Shown here in pieces: positions 1-6,292 of a DNA stretch of 23,434 nt (its first letter is position 1; each line of letters opens with the position of its first letter). The DNA comes from JBEKHT01 sp049511715 (GTDB taxonomy: Bacteria > Chloroflexota > Anaerolineae > Anaerolineales > RBG-16-64-43): NCBI GenBank assembly GCA_049511715.1, contig JBEKXU010000043.1:1-23434 (forward strand), in the 5' to 3' direction. The notes under the pieces were generated by a model. It was not told the DNA's origin, made no database searches, and was given only the letters and a program-made list of their open reading frames with translations. The position numbers and the translations under genes were made by a program.

Positions 1-51
1 GTACAGGTATTTCCGGCGCTCGTCAATTGTCATGGGGTCTTTGGCTGCCAT
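1..51 (-). CDS. Probable IS transposase, N-terminal fragment running off the window
   Basis: An ATG on the minus strand at 51 opens a frame reading MAAKDPMTIDERRKYLY to the window edge. The ribosome binding site GAGGG lies just upstream. A start rich in DERRKYL resembles N-termini of DDE transposases or integrases of the ISNCY/IS481 kind; that is recall, not a search. Only 17 residues are visible, so the family is uncertain. Upstream, the octamer GGTAACAT occurs twice (61-68 and 96-103), as expected of repeated transposase-binding sites near an IS end. It is divergent from dedA. Confidence 0.45.
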   Translation of the reverse strand, partial: MAAKDPMTIDERRKYLY

Positions 52-60
52 GGTTCCCTC

Positions 61-103
61 GGTAACATTATCAATTGAGAGAACCACACCCCCCCGGTAA
101 CAT
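61..103. repeat. Short direct repeat upstream of the transposase fragment
   Basis: GGTAACAT occurs at 61-68 and again at 96-103, both preceded by C and followed by TA or ATA, 35 bp apart. Together with the transposase-like start at 51 this is probably part of the terminal region of an insertion sequence. The exact IS boundary cannot be fixed; it should lie between about 103 and 140. Confidence 0.35.
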
Positions 104-149
104 ATTAGCTGAGTGAATACGCGGCCCACAGACTCAAACGCTTGTCGGG

Positions 150-155
150 TATAAT
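150..155 (+). promoter_or_regulatory. -10 element of the dedA promoter
   Basis: A perfect TATAAT hexamer lies 45 bp upstream of the dedA start. No good -35 hexamer is visible at the usual spacing, so promoter strength is uncertain. Confidence 0.45.
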
Positions 156-199
156 CGCTCGGTTGTCGGCCTGCAAACCAGAAGAGGAGGAAACTCCCT

Positions 200-877
200 T
201 TGTTTGGCATCGATCTCGTAAAGCTCATTCAGACCATTGGCTATGTCGGCTTGGTGGCCTTGATTTTTGCAGAGTCCGGGCTCTTTTTCGGATTCTTCTT
301 TCCCGGAGACAGCCTCCTTCTGACGGCGGGCCTGTTGGCCTCCCACGGCGAATTGACCCTTTGGGTACTGTTACTCTCCCTTCCCCTGGCGGCCATCTTG
401 GGAGACAATGTCGGCTATTGGTTCGGCAAGAAGGTCGGGCCCCCGATCTTCGCGCGCGAGAACAGCCTGCTTTTTCGAAGGCAGAATCTTCTGGCGGCCA
501 AGTCCTTCTACGACAAGCACGGTGGCATAACCATCGTTCTGGCGCGGTTCATGCCATTCATCCGCACCTTCGCACCGATCGTCGCTGGCGCCGTGGAGAT
601 GGAGTATGGGCGCTTCGTCTTTTTCAATGCAACGGGCGGCGCCTTATGGGCGATCGGCCTCACCCTGGCGGGCTACTTTGTTGGAGAAACCGTGCCGGGA
701 ATCGACCGATACTTCCTCCTGGTCGTGGCCCTGGTCATCGTCGTGTCGGCTCTCCCCAGCCTGGTCCACCTTTGGAAGGAGTACCACGGCGAGGCCCTCT
801 CGTGGGGGCGGGCGCGGCTCCGCCCCCGGCCAAAGCCCCAATCCCCGTCCGACATCCAGGACATCCGCGAGCCTTAG
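200..877 (+). CDS. DedA family membrane protein (SNARE-associated/VTT domain)
   Basis: This 225-residue integral membrane protein has the DedA hallmarks: E25 followed by PGDSLL at 35-40, GDNVGYWFG at 68-76, and the RFMPFIR segment at 116-122 with its two conserved arginines, followed by FAPIVAG. About four or five hydrophobic stretches are visible, including a C-terminal one around 171-187. The family is linked to membrane homeostasis, proton-motive force and, for some members, undecaprenyl-phosphate or phospholipid flipping; which role applies here is unknown. The start is TTG at 200, chosen because AGAGGAGG lies 9-10 nt upstream. It has its own TATAAT at 150 and converges with the methyltransferase gene, whose stop is 24 bp away. 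The last 25 residues are basic and proline-rich. Confidence 0.93.
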   Translation: MFGIDLVKLIQTIGYVGLVALIFAESGLFFGFFFPGDSLLLTAGLLASHGELTLWVLLLSLPLAAILGDNVGYWFGKKVGPPIFARENSLLFRRQNLLAAKSFYDKHGGITIVLARFMPFIRTFAPIVAGAVEMEYGRFVFFNATGGALWAIGLTLAGYFVGETVPGIDRYFLLVVALVIVVSALPSLVHLWKEYHGEALSWGRARLRPRPKPQSPSDIQDIREP

Positions 878-883
878 AGGTCG

Positions 884-897
884 TTGCCCGGCGGCAA
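884..897. terminator. Small hairpin between convergent genes
   Basis: TTGCC at 884-888 pairs with GGCAA at 893-897 around a CGGC loop, between the convergent stops at 877 and 902. There is no U-run, so at best it is a weak or factor-assisted terminator. Confidence 0.25.
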
Positions 898-901
898 GGG
901 A

Positions 902-1702
902 TCAGATCCAGAACAAGCGCCAAACAAACCTCCGCAGCTCAGCACGAGGCTGGTCCCAATTGGGGAGCGCTTTTCGTGCCCAGCTGACCAACTCCTGATG
1001 GCATTGCGGGAAAATTTCATCGGGAACTGCCCAGGCAGAAGAATGGTCCCTCCTCCCGATCTCGCCAACGATCTCGGAAGGGGACCGGCTCATCTCCCAT
1101 TCCGCCGCAACGGCCTCTTCCGAGCGCAGGGCATGCTCCTCGAGAAGCTGAAGCGCCGGACCCATTCCCCTCAGTCCAGGTCTGGAGAGGTCGGCACCTT
1201 GAGCTTGAAGAATCAAGCGCCATTGCCTACGCACCAGCGCCGAGGCGGAGTCGGGTGGATGCCACTGCCAACCCACAGCCATCATCCCGGGCCGGCGGAG
1301 AACGCGAAGCACACTCTGAATGCAGGCCGGCAGATCGCCAACCAAGTGAAACACGTGAACCACCACGATCGTCCCAAAGGATCCCTTCGCAAAGGGGAGG
1401 AAAACAGCATCTCCCTGAACCAAGTCGGGGAGACGATTTTCACCCGCCTCTTTTTCCACAAGCCGAGCCATCATCCTGCGGGAGAGGTCAATACCAACAA
1501 CAGGCAGGCCGAATGCGCACAGCGGCCGGGCGATCCGGCCTGTCCCCACCCCGATCTCCAGGACCTTGTCCTGGGGCGATAGGCGAGCCCTCAGAGTGCT
1601 GGCCACCGCCTGTGAGATTCCCGGAGGAAAATCCCGGGTCTGATCATAGGTCTCGGCGGCCCGGTCAAAACTCACGGACCGGTACCTTTCGTTGCGTTTC
1701 AT
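902..1702 (-). CDS. Class I SAM-dependent methyltransferase (UbiE/Methyltransf_11 type)
   Basis: The 266-residue protein has the Rossmann-fold SAM motif I, VLEIGVGTGRIARP at residues 47-60, an acidic strand-2 end (VGIDLS), and the post-motif GDAVFLPFAKGSF, followed by a hydrophobic strand (TIVVVHVFHLV). This pattern is typical of small-molecule methyltransferases related to UbiE and Methyltransf_11; the substrate cannot be told from sequence. The frame is open further upstream to 1963, but ATG at 1702 is preferred because GGAGGAAAG lies about 9 nt upstream and homology-like sequence begins there (FDRAAETYDQTR). The residues upstream of it are low-complexity and arginine/proline-rich. The C-terminal half is less conserved-looking and may carry substrate specificity. 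It converges on dedA. Confidence 0.88.
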   Translation of the reverse strand: MKRNERYRSVSFDRAAETYDQTRDFPPGISQAVASTLRARLSPQDKVLEIGVGTGRIARPLCAFGLPVVGIDLSRRMMARLVEKEAGENRLPDLVQGDAVFLPFAKGSFGTIVVVHVFHLVGDLPACIQSVLRVLRRPGMMAVGWQWHPPDSASALVRRQWRLILQAQGADLSRPGLRGMGPALQLLEEHALRSEEAVAAEWEMSRSPSEIVGEIGRRDHSSAWAVPDEIFPQCHQELVSWARKALPNWDQPRAELRRFVWRLFWI

Positions 1703-2217
1703 GGCAGGCTTCTTTCCTCCGTTTCTTCCTCCGCGCCCGAACGGCGGCCCGGACCGCTCCTTTGGAAGGCGCCGTTCCGCTCCAACAGAACCAGGCCCCT
1801 CCCCGGGTGAACCGAGAGGAACGTGCTTATCCGTCCGGGCTCCCCAGCGGCCCAGAACAAGGGAGCATGATTTGGGACAAGGCACTGGGTTCAGGACCCG
1901 AAGGACCCGCCGCCGCGTTTCTGGTCCCGAGAAGGGCCCGAGCCGCAGAGTCCCGGACTCCATTTATCCAATTCCCGCCAGGGATCCGCAAGAGGTCTTG
2001 AACGGATCCAATTTCACATCGCAGAACCGCGCGGTGCAGATTGGATCCGGCCTCGGAGTCTGACTGGCTTCCTTGGGGCCGCAGCTGGGCCAGCCCCTCT
2101 GCCAGCCTGGGCCCGAGCGCCTCCGAGGGGCCTGGCCATTCTGTCCCGCGTGCATCCCTCCTGTCCTCTCCTCACTTGGCTTGGCGACCAGGCCAAGAAG
2201 CCGGGCCAGCCGTTAGC
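1703..2217. other. Intergenic region without a convincing gene
   Basis: The methyltransferase and fmdB genes are divergent here. Open frames in the interval are arginine-, proline- and serine-rich and lack coding-like composition or ribosome binding sites. It holds the inverted repeat at 2003-2049. I see no RNA gene. Confidence 0.5.
2003..2049. repeat. 10-bp perfect inverted repeat with an internal palindrome
   Basis: CGGATCCAAT (2003-2012) is the exact reverse complement of ATTGGATCCG (2040-2049). Between them the palindrome ACCGCGCGGT occupies 2026-2035. It lies in the divergent methyltransferase/fmdB spacer, so an operator or an RNA hairpin is possible; nothing identifies the binding factor. 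Confidence 0.45.
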
Positions 2218-2247
2218 TTGGTGGCGCTGCAACGACGGCGATATAAT
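2218..2247 (+). promoter_or_regulatory. Candidate fmdB promoter
   Basis: TTGGTG (2218-2223) and a perfect TATAAT (2242-2247) are separated by 18 bp, 33 bp upstream of the fmdB start codon. Confidence 0.55.
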
Positions 2248-2280
2248 GCGGATGGTGAGACATAGGTACTGAGGTGAGGA

Positions 2281-2592
2281 ATGCCAATCTACACGTATCG
2301 ATGCTCCTCCTGCGGGGTTCAATTCGATCGCCAGCAGCACTTTGAGGATCCGCCTCTGGCCAAGTGTCCTGAGTGCGGGAAGCGTTCACTGAAGAAGATC
2401 TACAGTCCCGCTGGAATCATCTTCAAGGGTTCCGGCTGGTACTCCACAGATCATCGTTCTCCCTCGGGCCAGATCCCCGGCCGCGACAAGAGCGGCACCG
2501 AAGCCAGCCAGGTCAAAAGCAGTCCCCCCAAGGAATCAGAGACGAAGACAAGCAAAGAAGCAAAGCCAGCAACAAGCGAAGAGGGCAGGTAA
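2281..2592 (+). CDS. FmdB family zinc-ribbon protein
   Basis: This 103-residue protein begins MPIYTYRCSSCG, the near-invariant FmdB/CxxC_CxxC_SSSS start. The two CxxC knuckles, C8/C11 and CPEC around residues 29-32, bind zinc. They are followed by the family's GSGWYSTD segment and a lysine/serine/glutamate-rich, probably disordered tail. The family is named after a putative regulator of formamidase or formate genes, but its role is generally unknown. Length is typical. The ATG at 2281 follows GAGGTGAGGA directly, and a promoter with a perfect -10 lies upstream. The TAA stop lies in the loop of a strong terminator hairpin (2576-2607), so the last codons form one arm of the stem. Confidence 0.9.
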   Translation: MPIYTYRCSSCGVQFDRQQHFEDPPLAKCPECGKRSLKKIYSPAGIIFKGSGWYSTDHRSPSGQIPGRDKSGTEASQVKSSPPKESETKTSKEAKPATSEEGR

Positions 2593-2607
2593 CCCTGCCC
2601 TCTTCGC
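2576..2607. terminator. Bidirectional terminator hairpin, 14-bp stem, between convergent genes
   Basis: Positions 2576-2589 pair perfectly with 2594-2607 around a four-base TAAC loop. CTTTCTC follows on the plus strand and TTGTTG on the minus strand. The hairpin lies between fmdB and the convergent 101-residue gene and can serve both. The fmdB stop codon (2590-2592) is in the loop. Confidence 0.75.
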
Positions 2608-2622
2608 CTTTCTCCCCCGGCC

Positions 2623-2928
2623 TCAGAGCTGGAACCCAGCCCGGGCCTTGACCAGCTTGAAATTGAAGTTCTGAACGTGTCGCAGTAACTTTTCGCGCAG
2701 TTCCTCCCATTCCTTGGAGGAGAGTGTGTGTTGCATAGCCGCCATGTCCGGCGCGGTACCACCCGCCATGATCTGGGGGCCCTCTCCATAGGCTGTATAC
2801 CAAGCATCCGTGGGCTCGATCCCTAACGACTGGAGGCCAGGAAGAAACTCCCGCACGATGAATTCGAAGTACTCTTGCTCTTGCCCTGGGATGATGTCCC
2901 AGGTCATTAAGAGTTTGACGGCGGCCAT
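2623..2928 (-). CDS. Conserved-looking small protein, possible dimeric alpha/beta-barrel fold
   Basis: I do not recognise this 101-residue protein with certainty. It is soluble, begins MAAVKLLMTWDIIPGQEQEYFEF and has one clear beta-strand start, a helix-prone EQEYFEFIVREFLPGLQSLG stretch, a WYTAYGEGP strand-loop and a C-terminal helix (EWEELREKLLRHVQNF). This order of strand, helix, strand, helix and the sequence style resemble NIPSNAP or ABM-like ferredoxin-fold domains, which often form dimeric barrels; that is inference. It lies 89 bp downstream of the UlaG-like hydrolase on the same strand and probably shares its transcript. The ribosome binding site is weak (TTTGAG). It ends at the shared terminator. 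Confidence 0.7.
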   Translation of the reverse strand: MAAVKLLMTWDIIPGQEQEYFEFIVREFLPGLQSLGIEPTDAWYTAYGEGPQIMAGGTAPDMAAMQHTLSSKEWEELREKLLRHVQNFNFKLVKARAGFQL

Positions 2929-3017
2929 GGCTCAAACATTCTCGACATCCAGATCAACCCTCCAGAAAGCGATCCATCCATCGTCCCCGACGCCGAGGAG
3001 CTTGGTGGAAACTCCAC

Positions 3018-3683
3018 CTACCCCCGCTTGTAGTCAAGGACCACAACCCGGGTTTCATCGGGAAGATCCGAATGGCCAACTTTGAGGGAGTCCAGGGGTT
3101 TGATTCCCGAGAGGCCCATTTCTTTGAGGAACTTGTTAAGCGAATCGAGCTTGACCTCCACCTCGGGAGTCTTGTAGTGCATGGGGACCACCACGGAGGG
3201 TTCTAGCAGGCTCACCATTTCCGCGGCCTGGGAAGCCGTCAGGGCTCCCCCGCCTCCCACCGGAACCAGAAGGACATCCACCGCGCCGAGACTTTCAATT
3301 TGTTGCTGGCTGGGAACATAGTTGAGATCCCCCAGGTGCGCCACGTTCAGGCCGTCAAAGTCAAATAAGAACAGCGTGTTCTCGATGGCCCTCTCAGGCG
3401 TTTTCTTTTTGCTTTCCTGAGCGCTGGCAGCCCGTCGCGTGGCCACCCCGGTGATGAAGACTCCCCCGATTTCAAACTCACCAGGCCCGCGAAGGATCCG
3501 CTTCTCCCCCTTGACCGCATCCACGTTGCCGTGGCCGGGTGCATCGTGGCTGACTGTCACGACGTCCGCCTTCAGCCGTAGCGTGGAGTATCCAATCGTA
3601 TCGTCAAAGGGATCCGTTACCACGGAGGCCAAGCCCCGCTCGGTCAACCGGAAGCAGGAATGGCCATACCAGGTGATTTCCAT
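3018..3683 (-). CDS. MBL-fold metallo-hydrolase (UlaG-like, Lactamase_B_3 type)
   Basis: The 221-residue protein has the compact metallo-beta-lactamase layout of UlaG-like hydrolases: MEITWYGHSCFRL with H8, a VVTDPF strand, SHDAPGH at 45-51, NTLFLFDFDGLNVAHLGDLN with the conserved GD, and VPMHYKTP near the C-terminus. The usual HxHxDH metal motif is degenerate: H46 and H51 remain, but A48 replaces the second histidine and G50 replaces the aspartate. It may bind one metal or be specialised; substrate is unknown. ATG at 3683 has a textbook AGGAGGA ribosome binding site and a TATAAT about 25 bp upstream. It is divergent from the lectin-like gene and probably cotranscribed with the 101-residue gene downstream. 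Confidence 0.85.
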   Translation of the reverse strand: MEITWYGHSCFRLTERGLASVVTDPFDDTIGYSTLRLKADVVTVSHDAPGHGNVDAVKGEKRILRGPGEFEIGGVFITGVATRRAASAQESKKKTPERAIENTLFLFDFDGLNVAHLGDLNYVPSQQQIESLGAVDVLLVPVGGGGALTASQAAEMVSLLEPSVVVPMHYKTPEVEVKLDSLNKFLKEMGLSGIKPLDSLKVGHSDLPDETRVVVLDYKRG

Positions 3684-3706
3684 GATTCCTCCTGCAAGCG
3701 GCGTGC

Positions 3707-3712
3707 ATTATA
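3707..3712 (-). promoter_or_regulatory. -10 element of the metallo-hydrolase promoter
   Basis: Read on the minus strand this is a perfect TATAAT, 24 bp upstream of the ATG at 3683, with the ribosome binding site between. It overlaps the plus-strand TATACT at 3709-3714. Confidence 0.5.
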
Positions 3713-3714
3713 CT
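3709..3714 (+). promoter_or_regulatory. -10 element of a possible leaderless promoter
   Basis: TATACT here lies 8 bp upstream of the ATG at 3723, which would put the transcription start at or next to the start codon. There is no ribosome binding site, consistent with a leaderless message. The -35 candidate TTCCTC (3686-3691, 17-bp spacer) coincides with the other gene's ribosome binding site. Confidence 0.4.
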
Positions 3715-3722
3715 CGATCGAT

Positions 3723-4559
3723 ATGATCGCAGTCCCTCACACGGCAGGCTCTTTGCCCATTTCCCTCAGCCCTCTCGAACTCGGCGGCGGCAGGGTGGAG
3801 ACTCATTGCGATGAGGAAGGCCGCGGGCATGGCAAGTTGGTGATCCCCGCGACCCGCAGCTATGCCGACGCCCAACTCGACGATCACCGGCATTTGTCAC
3901 GGGCGCAATTCCCGCACCGGCCGCCATTCCGGTTAAGCCTTCGTGCTCGGACTTCGATTTCCGAGCCGCCAGGGACATTCGGATTTGGGCTTTGGAACGA
4001 CCCCTTCAGCTTGAGCCTGGGTCAAGAAGGGACCGCGCGGCGTTTGCCCGCCGCACCGCAGGCACTCTGGTTCTTCTATGCCTCTCCCCCAGCCGACCTG
4101 GAACTGGTGCCGGGCGTCCCTGGCCAAGGGTGGAAAGCTGCCTCCCTTTGCAGCCGGCCGGTCCCGCCCCTCCTGCTCGCTCCGCTAGCCGCCTCGGCCG
4201 TTGTCGCAGGGAGAGTCCCTTCCCTGCGGCGGATCGTTTTCTCCAGGGCCAAGCGTTTCTACCGGGCGGCGGAGACCCGGCTTCCTGCGGACCCCTGCTC
4301 CTGGCACCACTACGAGATCGACTGGGAGCTGGACTCGGCGGAGTTTCGCGTGGACGACCGCTTGGTCCTGAGCACTCCATGCACTCCCGTGCCACCCCTG
4401 GGCCTGATCCTGTGGATTGACAATCAATACGCAGTGGCCTCGCCGAGAAAAGGATTCGGCTTTGGCGTGTTGGCGGTAGACAGCGACCAATGGCTTGAGA
4501 TTACCGATCTCGAAGTCGAAGACGGATCGGCCCAGGTCCTTCCCGCATCCGCAGCGTGA
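3723..4559 (+). CDS. Concanavalin A-like lectin/glucanase-fold hypothetical protein
   Basis: The 278-residue product has no signal peptide or membrane helix. Its sequence is beta-rich with features of ConA-like/GH16-like jelly rolls: GTFGFGLWNDPFSL around residue 80, WFFYASPPADLEL, WHHYEIDWELDSAEFRVDD, LGLILWIDNQYA and a closing WLEITDLEVE strand. The GH16 catalytic motif ExDxE is not evident, so it is more likely a binding or structural protein than a glucanase. The frame opens at 3660, but ATG at 3723 is chosen since the earlier part overlaps the divergent gene and promoter. No ribosome binding site precedes 3723, and a -10 at 3709 suggests a leaderless transcript. It is divergent from the metallo-hydrolase and ends just before the tRNA-Sec leader. 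Confidence 0.72.
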   Translation: MIAVPHTAGSLPISLSPLELGGGRVETHCDEEGRGHGKLVIPATRSYADAQLDDHRHLSRAQFPHRPPFRLSLRARTSISEPPGTFGFGLWNDPFSLSLGQEGTARRLPAAPQALWFFYASPPADLELVPGVPGQGWKAASLCSRPVPPLLLAPLAASAVVAGRVPSLRRIVFSRAKRFYRAAETRLPADPCSWHHYEIDWELDSAEFRVDDRLVLSTPCTPVPPLGLILWIDNQYAVASPRKGFGFGVLAVDSDQWLEITDLEVEDGSAQVLPASAA

Positions 4560-4588
4560 TTGCTCGCGAGTCCGGCGAGTGATAGAAT
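4560..4588 (+). promoter_or_regulatory. Candidate promoter for tRNA-Sec and the protease gene
   Basis: TTGCTC (4560-4565) and TAGAAT (4583-4588) are separated by 17 bp, starting directly after the preceding stop. A start near 4595 would give about 135 nt of leader before the mature tRNA. No closer promoter is evident. Confidence 0.4.
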
Positions 4589-4728
4589 CGCACCGATCCC
4601 GGCGTGCGAACTCGGCTGGACGGAGCGGGGGCAGGCGCGTCTGCAGGGCGGGTGAGGCGGCCGATCCCTCGGAAACAAGAAATCGCGCGCTGAGGATCGT
4701 TGCATTCCTGGAAGAACATATCCCTTTG

Positions 4729-4822
4729 GGGGATGGCTGGGTCCTGGTGGGCCCCTCGGTCTTCAAAACCGCTGGCGGGTCGCCCTGCGAGCCGCGGTGG
4801 GTTCGACTCCCATCCATCCCCG
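4729..4822 (+). tRNA. selC: tRNA-Sec (anticodon TCA)
   Basis: This 94-nt sequence folds as a bacterial selenocysteine tRNA. The 8-bp acceptor stem pairs 4729-4736 (GGGGATGG) with 4814-4821 (CCATCCCC). The 6-bp D-stem (4739-4744 with 4749-4754) closes a TGGT tetraloop. The anticodon loop CTTCAAA carries TCA at 4763-4765. A long variable arm pairs 4775-4783 with 4787-4795 with one mismatch. The 5-bp T-stem has the loop TTCGACT (4802-4808). An 8+5 acceptor/T stack, 6-bp D-stem and TCA anticodon are diagnostic. The discriminator is G4822 and CCA is not encoded. The outermost anticodon pair (T4756/C4772) is a mismatch. It implies SelA, SelB, SelD and at least one selenoprotein elsewhere in the genome. 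Confidence 0.94.
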
Positions 4823-4834
4823 CCTGAGGCTCGG

Positions 4835-6067
4835 ATGACCGCACAAGTTGGAATCCCTGGCGACATCACCCAACTCACCGCTCTGATCGGCCGGGTGATG
4901 TCTATTGAGGACACGACTGCAGGGACGCCCCGCGACCCCTACGTCCTTCGCGCGCGAGGCCGCCTTCTCCTGGACTCGGCCGAAGCCTATGACCGTCTGG
5001 CGGAATCCCTTCGCCCGCTCAATCTGACGCCCCTCTTCCGTATGGAAGGGGATAAGCATGTTGTGATTCTGTCTCCGGGGACCTTCCAGACACGCCCTTC
5101 CAATATCTGGGTCAATGTAGTTCTGTTTGGGCTGACGGTTCTCAGTGTCTTGTTCGTGGGCGCCTCGATGAACGCTACCGCAGCCACCCCCGCGGGACAA
5201 ACGGCGACGGGAAGCCTCCTGACCAACTTGCAGTACCTGCTCTCGAACCTGGCCTCGGGCCTGCCATTCGCAGCAAGCCTTCTCGCGATTCTGGGTGTGC
5301 ATGAGTTTGGACACTACCTGGCCGGAAGATATCACCGGACCGCCGTGACCCTGCCCTATTTCATCCCCATGCCGTTCAGTTACTTCGGGACGCTGGGGGC
5401 ATTCATTTCTATGAAAGAGCCGCCCCGGAACCGGCGGGTGCTCTTGGACATCGCCATTGCAGGGCCGTTGGCTGGCCTGGTTGTGGCGATCCCCATCCTG
5501 CTCTATGGACTGTCGACTTCCTCCCTAGGCACTCTCCCCCTTCATGCCTCAGCGACGACCTCGTACATTCTCGAAGGGAATTCCCTGCTGTACCTCATTT
5601 CCAAGTGGTTGGTCTTCGGGCGGCTTTTGCCCTCGCCGGCGCATTACACCCTCGCGCCGCTCCTCTACTGGCTGCGCTACCTCGTGCTTGGCCAGCCGAT
5701 CCCTGCCGGCGGCACCGACGTGCTCCTCGGTCCCGTGGCTTGGGCCGGCTGGGCGGGGCTACTGGTGACAGGGCTCAATCTCATTCCGGCCAGCCAGCTG
5801 GACGGGGGACACCTCCTCTATGTGCTCATCGGGAAGAGGACGAACCGCGTGCTCCCGGTCATCCTGGTCGTATTGGTGGTCCTGGGCTTCATCTGGCCGG
5901 GCTGGTTCATCTGGGCCCTCCTGATACTGTTGTTCGGGCGGTCCCATGCTGAGCCGCTCGACCAGATCACCACGCTGGACAACCGACGTAAGCTTCTGGC
6001 CATAGCCGGACTGATCATCTTCCTGCTCGTCTTCACGCCCGTCCCGCTCGTGGCCGTGGGCGGTTGA
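4835..6067 (+). CDS. Site-2 protease family zinc metalloprotease (peptidase M50, EGY1-like)
   Basis: The 410-residue multi-pass membrane protein carries the zinc motif HEFGH at 156-160 inside a hydrophobic helix, followed by YLAGR. It also has the third-ligand motif NLIPASQLDGGH at 315-326 (D323), and GTLGAFISMKEPPRNRR between, as in EGY1-like S2P proteins. At least seven hydrophobic segments are visible. The N-terminal 90 residues are soluble, with a sensor-like domain. The family cleaves transmembrane substrates in regulated intramembrane proteolysis. The frame is open upstream to 4700, but that stretch is the tRNA-Sec gene, so ATG at 4835 (TGAGG 5 nt upstream) is chosen. It begins 12 nt after the tRNA and is probably cotranscribed with it. 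A weak hairpin (6194-6208) followed by TTTTT at 6218 may end the transcript. Confidence 0.9.
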   Translation: MTAQVGIPGDITQLTALIGRVMSIEDTTAGTPRDPYVLRARGRLLLDSAEAYDRLAESLRPLNLTPLFRMEGDKHVVILSPGTFQTRPSNIWVNVVLFGLTVLSVLFVGASMNATAATPAGQTATGSLLTNLQYLLSNLASGLPFAASLLAILGVHEFGHYLAGRYHRTAVTLPYFIPMPFSYFGTLGAFISMKEPPRNRRVLLDIAIAGPLAGLVVAIPILLYGLSTSSLGTLPLHASATTSYILEGNSLLYLISKWLVFGRLLPSPAHYTLAPLLYWLRYLVLGQPIPAGGTDVLLGPVAWAGWAGLLVTGLNLIPASQLDGGHLLYVLIGKRTNRVLPVILVVLVVLGFIWPGWFIWALLILLFGRSHAEPLDQITTLDNRRKLLAIAGLIIFLLVFTPVPLVAVGG

Positions 6068-6193
6068 GGCTCAGCACCTTTCGGATGGCCTCTTCCCCTC
6101 TGGCTCGAGACTCTCCTCCTGAAAGCGATCCCACAGATTGGATTGAGCCAGGGGCGCTCCAAACCCGACCGGCGCGGCGAAGGCCGAGACCTG

Positions 6194-6222
6194 CTTCGGG
6201 CTTCGAAGGAATAATGGTTTTT
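6194..6222 (+). terminator. Weak terminator candidate after the site-2 protease
   Basis: CTTCG (6194-6198) pairs with CGAAG (6204-6208) around a five-base loop, and a short T-run lies at 6218-6222. The gap between stem and T-run is longer than usual, so the call is tentative. The rest of 6068-6292 shows no gene. Confidence 0.25.
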
Positions 6223-6292
6223 CGGAGAAACCAGAAGTCAACGCAGCGGCCTAGAGGAATTCCTGGAGGCCGTTGCGCCCCCGGGGCTCGGG

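Noticed and set aside
142..987. Long plus-strand frame overlapping dedA
   Set aside because: It is a shadow frame rich in arginine, proline and glycine, while the dedA frame has conserved family motifs.
1703..1963. N-terminal extension of the methyltransferase frame
   Set aside because: The extra residues are arginine/proline-rich and a strong ribosome binding site precedes the internal ATG at 1702.
4700..4834. N-terminal extension of the site-2 protease
   Set aside because: The extension would be translated from the tRNA-Sec gene.
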